Assembly (NCBI GenBank): GCA_023846275.1
Contig: JAIUJO010000148.1
Coordinates: 750,001-814,000, forward strand
Source: Vanilla planifolia
Taxonomy: Eukaryota; Streptophyta; Magnoliopsida; Asparagales; Orchidaceae
DNA: 64,000 bases
Reading direction: 5' to 3'
Part shown: positions 58,001 through 64,000 of the stretch, one piece after another
Layout of the letters: every line of letters begins with the position of its first letter
Numbering within the stretch: position 1 is the first letter of the stretch
The notes under the pieces: generated by a model
Seen by the model: only the letters and a program-made list of their open reading frames with translations
Told to the model about the DNA's origin: nothing
Database searches by the model: none
Position numbers and translations under genes: made by a program

Positions 58001-61000
58001 AGCTAGATTAGGCAAGGCTAGGCTAAGATAGGGTCGACTAGGCTAGGCTTGGCTCAAGTTGAGTAGAGTAGAGTAGAGCTCAATTAGGCCATGCTAGAGT
58101 AGAGTAGAGTAGAGTTTAGTAGAGCAGAGAAGAGCAAAGCAGAGCAAAAAAGAGGAATGTAGAGCAGATTAGTGCAGAGAACAAGAATATAACAGAGGAT
58201 AACAGAGTAGAGCAGAGAAGTGTAGAGTACGGCAAAGTTGAGCTAGTTTAAGCAAAGTTAGGCATGGCTAGACCAGGCTAGGCTAGGTTAGAGTAGGGTA
58301 GAGTAGAGTAGAGTAGAGCATAGTAAAGTATAGTAGAGTATAGTATAGTTTAGTAGAGTATACTAGAGTAGAGTAGAGCTTGGGTTAATTGAAGCTAGGT
58401 GAGGCTAGGCTAGGCAAGGCTTTGTTAGGCTAGGCTAGATTAGATTAGATTAGAGTAGAATAGAGTAGAGTAGAGTAGTGCTTGGTTAAGTTAGGCTAGG
58501 CTAGGCTAAGGTAGAGTAGAGTAGAGCATAAAAGAGTAGAGTAGAGGAAAATGGAACAAAATAGAGCAAAGTGAAGTAGAGGAGAGCAGAGTAGAGTAGA
58601 GTAGAGCAGACTAGAGAAGAGCAGAGCTAAGTTAGGCTAGGAAAAGCTAGGTGAGTCTATGCTAGGATAGGCTATGCTAGAGTAGAGTAGAGTAGAGCTA
58701 AGGTAGGCTAGGCTTTGCTAAGCTAGGCATGGTTAGAGTATAGTAGAGTAGAGTAGAGTGGAGTAGGGTATAGTAGAGCAGAGTAGAGTAGAGTAGAGCT
58801 AGGCTAGGCTAGGGAAGGCTTACCTCGACTATGCTAGGGTAGAGTGGAGTAATGTAAATCAAAGTAGAGTAGTGTAGAGCTATGTTAGGTTAGGCTAATT
58901 AGAGTACAATAGAGTATAGTAGAGTAGAGTAGAGTAGAGCAGAGTAGAATAGAGTGGAGAAGAGCAGAGCAGAGCAGATTAGAGTAGAGTTGAGTTAGGT
59001 TTGGCTTGGCTTGAGTAGAGTAGAGTAGTGTAGAGAATAGTAGAGTAAAGCTAGGTTAGGCTAGCCTAGGCTAGGGAAAGTTAGGGTAGAGTACAGTAAG
59101 GCAGAGTAGATTGGAGTGGAGTCGGGTAGAGCATAGTAAAGAAGAATACAACTAGGTTAAGCTATGCTAGGCAATGCTAAGATAGGCTAGGCTAGGCTAG
59201 AATAGAGTAGAGTAAAATAGAGCAAAATAAAGTAGAATAGAGCTAAGTTAGGCTTGGCTACGCTCGAGTAGGGTAAAGTAGAGCTAAGTTAGGCTAGGCT
59301 AAACTAGGCTAGAGGAGATTAGAGTAGAGCAAAGTAGAGCAGAGCAAAGTAGAGTAGAGTAGAGTATAGTAGAGTAGAGCTAGGTTAAGCAAAACTAAGT
59401 TAGATTAGAGTAGAATAGTGTAAAGTAAATTAGAATGGAGTAGAGTAAAGTAGAATTGAGTTAGGTTAGGCTAAGCTAAAGTAGTGTATAGAGTAGATTT
59501 GAGTCTATTAGAGTAGAGTAGTGTAGAGCAAGGTTAGGTTATGTTGGGCTAGCGTACGCTAAACTTTGCGAGAGTTAAGTATAGTAAAGTAGAGTTGAGT
59601 AGGGTAGACTAAAGTAGAGCAGAGTAGAGTTGAGCATAGTAGAGTAGAGCAAAGCAAAGTAAAGTAAGCAAAGTAGAGCTGAGCAGTGCAAAGTAAAGCA
59701 AAGTAGAGTAGAGAAAAGTAGAGTATAGCAAAGCTAGGTTAGGCTAGGTTAGGTTAGAGTAGAGTTGAGTAGAGTAGAGTAGAGTAGATTTATGTTAGGT
59801 TAGGATAGCCTAAGCAAAGTTAGAATAAAGTATAGTAGAATAGTGTATTTTAGAGTAGAGTATAATAGAGTAAAGTAGAGTTGGGCTAGGTTAGGCTAAG
59901 CTAATCAAGGGTAGAGTATGTAAGGCCAGGTTAAGATATATTAGAGTGTAGTATAATAGAGTAGAGTAGAGTAAAGTAGTGTAGAGTAGAGTAAATTAGA
60001 GTAGAGTAGAGTAGAGTAAGGTGGAGTGGAGTAGAGCTAGGTTAGGCTGGGTTAGGCTTAGCTTGGCTAGGATAGGCTAGAGTAAAGTAGAGTAGAGTAG
60101 AGTAGAGTAGAGCTCAGTTTGTCTAGGTTAGGCTAGGTAAGTGTAGACCAGAGTAGAGTTGAGCAGAGCAGAGCAGTACAGAGAAAAATAGGGTAGAGCA
60201 ATACAAAGAAAAGTAGAGTAGAGTAGAGTAGGGTAAAGTAGAATAGAGAAGAGTAGAGCTATATTAGGCTAGGCAAGGTTAAAGTAGAGTAGAGGAGATT
60301 AGAGTAGAGTAGAGCATACTAGAGTAGAGCTTGGTTAGGCTAGGTTTAACTTCGCTAGACTAAACTATGCTAGAGTAGAGTAGAGCCAAGTAGAGTTGTG
60401 CAAAGTAGAGTAGAGCTGAGCAGAGCAGAGTAGAGCAGAGCAGAGTAGAGCTGAGAAGAGGAGAGAAGAGAAGAGTAGAGTAGAGTAAAGAAGAGTAGAG
60501 GAGGGTAGAGTAGAGTAGAGCATAGTAGAGCAGAGTAGAGCAGAGTAGAGTTGAGAAGTTTAGAGCAGAGTAGAGTAGATCTAGGTTAGGCTAAGATAGA
60601 TTATATAGAGTAAAGCTATGTAAGGCTAGGCTACATAAGGCTAAGTTAAAGTAGAGTAGAGTGCAGTAAAGGAGAGTATAGTAGAGTAAAGCTAGGTTAA
60701 GTTAGATTAGGCTTGGCTAAAGTAAAGTAGAGTAAAGTAGAGCTAGCTTAGGCTATGCTAGGCTAGGTTAGGCTAGAGTATAATGGAGTAGACTTGAGTA
60801 GCATAAAGCAAAATAGAGTAGATAAGAGTAGAGTAGTGTAGAGTAGAGCAGAATGGAGTAGAGCATAATAGAGCTAGCTTAGGCTAGGGTAGGCTACAGT
60901 AGAGTAGAGAAGAGTAGAGCTAGGATAAGCTATACAAGTAGGGCAAGGCTAGGTTAGAGTAGAGTAAAGTAGAGTAGAGAAGAATAGAGTAGAGTATAGT

Positions 61001-63120
61001 ATATTAGAGTGGAGTATAATATAGTATAGTAGTGTAAAGTTTAGTAGAGCAGAGCAGAGTTAGGTTATGCTAGGCTAGGCTAACATGCAGTAGGCAAAGC
61101 TAAGCTAGTGTAGAATAGAGCATAGTAGAGTAGCATAGAGAAAAGTAGAGTAGAGCATAGCTCAGATAAGCTAAGCTAGTCTAGGCTAGGCTAAGCTAGA
61201 GTAGAATAGTAGAGTAGAGAAGAGCAGATCAAAATAGAGCAGAGCAGAACAGAACAAAAAAAGTTGAGCAAAACAGAAAAGTAGAGCAGAGTAGAGTAGA
61301 GTTGAGCAGAGTAAAGCAAACCATAGTAGAGCTAGGTTAGGCTACGTTATCCTAGGCTAAGCTAGGCAAGGCTAGGTTAAAGTCGAGTATAGTAGAGTAC
61401 AGTAGAGTAAAGTAAAGTAGAGTAGAGCTGTGTAGAGTAGAGTATAGTAGAATAGAGTAGAGTAGAGCAGTGTATAGTTTAGTAGAGTAAAGTAGAGTAT
61501 AATAAAGCAAGGTTAAGCTAGGCTAGGCAAGGTTAGCAAGGTTCGAGTAGAGTATAGTAGAGTAGAGTCGAGTAGAGTAGAGTTGAGTAGAGTTGAGTAT
61601 AGTAGAGCTTGGTTAAGTTAGGCTAGGCTAGGCTAGAGTACAGTATAGTATAGTAGAGGAGTGTTGGGTAGAACATAGTAGAGCAGAGTAGAGCAGAGCA
61701 AAGTAGAGCAGAGCAAAGAAGAGAAGAGCAGAGCAGAGCATAGTGGAGTAGACCAAAGTAGAGCAGAGCAGAGCTAGGTTAGGCTAGGTCAGGTTAGGTT
61801 AGAGTAGTATCAAGTTGACTATAGTAGAGAAGAATAGAGCTAAGTTAGGCTAGGCTAGGTTTCAGTAGAGTAGAGTAGAGTATAATAGAGTAGAAGACAG
61901 CATAGTAGAGTACAATAATGTTAAGTAGAGGAAAATTAGGTTAGGCTAGGCTAAACCAAGCTTAGTTAGACTAGGCTAGGCTAGAGTAAAGTAGAGAAGA
62001 GTAGAGCTGAGCTAGGTTAAGATTGGCTAGGCTCAAGTAGAGCAAAGTTGAGCATAGCAGAGCAGAGCAGAGTAGAGAGGAGCATAACGATGCAAAGTAG
62101 CGTAGAGCAGAGCAAAGCTAGGTTAGGCAAGGCTAGGCTAGTGAAGAGTAGAAAAGAGTTAGGTAAGGATAGGTTAAGTTAGGCTAGGTTAGAGAAGAGT
62201 AAAGTAGAGTATAGTAGAGTAGAGTAGAGTAGAGTAGAGTTGAGCAGAGAAGAGTAGAGTTACAATAGAGCTAGGTTAGGCTAGGTTAGAGTACATAGCA
62301 TAGATGAGTAGAGCAGAGAAGAGTATATCAGAGCAGAGTAGATTAGAGTAGAGCAGAGTGAGGTTAGGCTAGCCTAGGCAATGCTAAGCTCGGTTAGGCC
62401 AAGCTAGACATGGCTAGGATGGAGTAGAGTCGAGTTGTATAGAGTAAAGTAGAGCTTGATTAGGCTGGCTAGGCTATGTAAGAGTTGAGTAGAGTAGAGT
62501 GGAGTAGAGTAGAGTAGAGTACAGTAAAGCGAGGTAAGGCTAGGTTAGGCATGGCTATGCCAAGCAAGGGTAGCCTAGGCTAGGCTACGTAAGAGTACAA
62601 TAAACTAGAATAGGGTTGAGTTGAGTAAAGTAGAGTAGTATAAAGTAGAGCAGAGTATAATAGAGGAGAGGAGAGTAGAGGTGAGGAGAGCAGAGTAGAG
62701 TAGGATAGAGCAAAGCAGAGTAATGTAGAGCAGAGTAGAGAATTATAGAGTAAAGTAGTGTTGATTATAGTAGGGTAGAGTAGAGTAGGGCTAGGTTAGG
62801 TTAGGCTAGGCTAAATTAGAGTAGAGTAGAGTAGAGTTGAGAAGAGTAGGGTAGAGCAGAGTAGAGCTAGGTTAGGTTAAGCTCAGATAGGGCAGGCTAA
62901 GGTAGGCTAAGCTTGAGTAGAGTATAGTAGAGCAATATTAGGCTAGGCTAGTGTATAATAGAGTTGAGTAGAGTAGAATAGAGTAGAGTAGAGTAAAGTA
63001 TAGTGGAGTAGAGTAGAGTAGAGTAGAGTAGAGTAGAGGAGAGTAGAGTGTAGTAGAGTAGAGGAGAGAAGAGAAGAGTAGAGAAGAGTAGACTAGTGTA
63101 GAGAAGAGAAGGATAGAGTA

Positions 63121-63208
63121 GAGTAGATTTGATTATAGTAGAGTAGAGTTGAGTTGAGTAGAGTAGAGTAGAGTAAATTTGATTATAGTAGAGTAGAGTA
63201 GATCTAGG
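63121..63208 (+). repeat. 50-bp local duplication within a B block
   Basis: GATTATAGTAGAGTAGAG occurs at 63131 and 63181, with GTAGATTT or GTAAATTT before it. The period is 50, a multiple of 5 with no extra base, as expected because no A-block entry lies inside it. Confidence 0.8.
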
Positions 63209-64000
63209 TTATGTTTGGGTAGGCTAGAGTGTAGTAAAGTAAAGTAGAGTAGAGTAGAGCAAAATAGAGCATAGTAGAGCAGAGTATGATAGAGCAAAGC
63301 TGAGCTAAGTTAGGTTATTCTAGGTTAGAGTAGAGTAGAATAGAGTAGAGTAATGTAGAGTAGAGTAGAGTAGAGTGGACTTAGGATGGGTTAGGCTAGA
63401 TTAAGCAAGACAAAAGAATAGTAGAGTAGAGTAGAGCAGAGCAGTGTAGAGTAGAAAGGAGCAGAACAGAGCAGAGCGAAGCTGAGAAGAATGGAGTAGA
63501 GAAAAGCAGAGGAAAGAAGAGTAGAGTAGATCGTAGCAAAGTAGAGTAGAGCATAACTAGTCAAGCTAATCTAGGCTAAAGTAGGATATAGTAGAGTAGA
63601 GTTATTGTAGGGTTGGTTAGACTAGGTTAACTTTTAGTAGAGTAGAGTAGAGTAAAGTAAGGCTAGGCTAGGCCAGGGTAAGCTAGCATAGAGTAAGTAG
63701 TGGAGTTAGGTTAAGCTAGGCCAGGGTAGGCAAGGTTAGAGTAGAGTAGAGTAGAGTAGAGTAGTGTGGAGTACAATAGAATATGTCTAGGTTTTGTTAG
63801 GCTAAGCTATTTTTGGTTAAAGTAGAGTAGAGTAGAGTAGAGTACAACAAAAAAGAGCAAAGTATAACAGAATAGAGCAGAGTAGAGTAGAGTGGAGTAG
63901 AGAAGAGTAGAGTGAGCTAGGTTAAGTTAGGCTAAGCTAAGCTAGGCTTGACTGGAGTAGAGTGGAGTAGACTAAAGTAGAGCTATGTTAGGGTAGTCTA

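Larger units (their letters stand above)
34498..64000 (+). repeat. Pentamer-mosaic satellite array, right segment
   Basis: Continuous array to the window end, same words and orientation as at the left. Between 44911 and 45981 the A-block starts are 126, 96, 81, 136, 101, 66, 96, 135, 81, 71 and 81 bp apart; ten of eleven are 5n+1. Short units (61-86 bp) mostly hold only GTAGA between A blocks; long ones (about 100-136 bp) often also hold GCAGA/GCAAA words. Local novelties, listed separately, are purine-only tracts, a GTATA run, a 66-bp tandem copy, a 140-bp A block and a 50-bp duplication. Neither strand shows a gene. Confidence 0.93.

Noticed and set aside
1-64000. CRISPR-like array of regular repeats and spacers
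   Set aside because: Units are pentamer-based, vary in length, have no unique spacers, and occur with a plant retrotransposon.

Overview
This window is non-genic plant heterochromatin. About 55 of the 64 kb is one diverged tandem array built from 5-bp words. It is interrupted by three very long LTRs (2.9-3.0 kb) of a Ty3/gypsy chromovirus, one of which flanks a broken 2.8-kb internal region. I found no host protein-coding gene, tRNA, rRNA or CRISPR. The plant assignment rests on the retroelement: initiator-tRNA-Met primer binding site, one CCHC zinc knuckle, gag-PR-RT-RNaseH-IN order, a chromodomain-like tail, very long LTRs as in the Tekay/Del lineage, and telo-box-like TTAGGGTTT motifs by a TATA-like box. 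The species cannot be told from the sequence.

Layout: 1-20034 pentamer array; 20035-22966 LTR1; 22967-25790 decayed gag-pol; 25791-28804 LTR2; 28805-31565 array; 31566-34497 LTR3 (solo, GTTAG target duplication on both sides); 34498-64000 array. The array keeps one orientation throughout.

The array is ordered. On the + strand it alternates A blocks (CTAGG, TTAGG) with B blocks (GTAGA, often followed by GCAGA/GCAAA). B to A junctions usually carry one extra nucleotide (GTAGA-G-CTAGG), while A to B junctions (CTAGG-CTAGA-GTAGA) do not. Distances between A-block starts are therefore mostly 5n+1 bp: 21 of 25 intervals I measured by hand (61, 66, 71, 76, 81, 86, 96, 101, 106, 111, 126, 136), mean about 91 bp. 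This looks like a higher-order satellite whose units vary by whole pentamers.

The second story is structural. Positions 18078-22966 (array flank plus LTR1) recur at 29609-34497 (array flank plus LTR3) at a constant offset of 11,531 bp. LTR3 has matching 5-bp target duplications; the LTR1-internal-LTR2 composite does not (GTTAG on the left, AGTAG on the right), and its two LTRs differ strongly in their middles. The composite is best read as a chimera made by ectopic recombination or conversion using the LTR3 locus, though an assembly artefact is not excluded. Its gag-pol has stop codons and two large deletions that remove the RT active site, most of RNase H and the integrase core, so it is dead. 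The many Leu/Tyr/Ser/Thr-rich minus-strand reading frames in the array are a by-product of 5-bp periodicity and are not annotated as genes.
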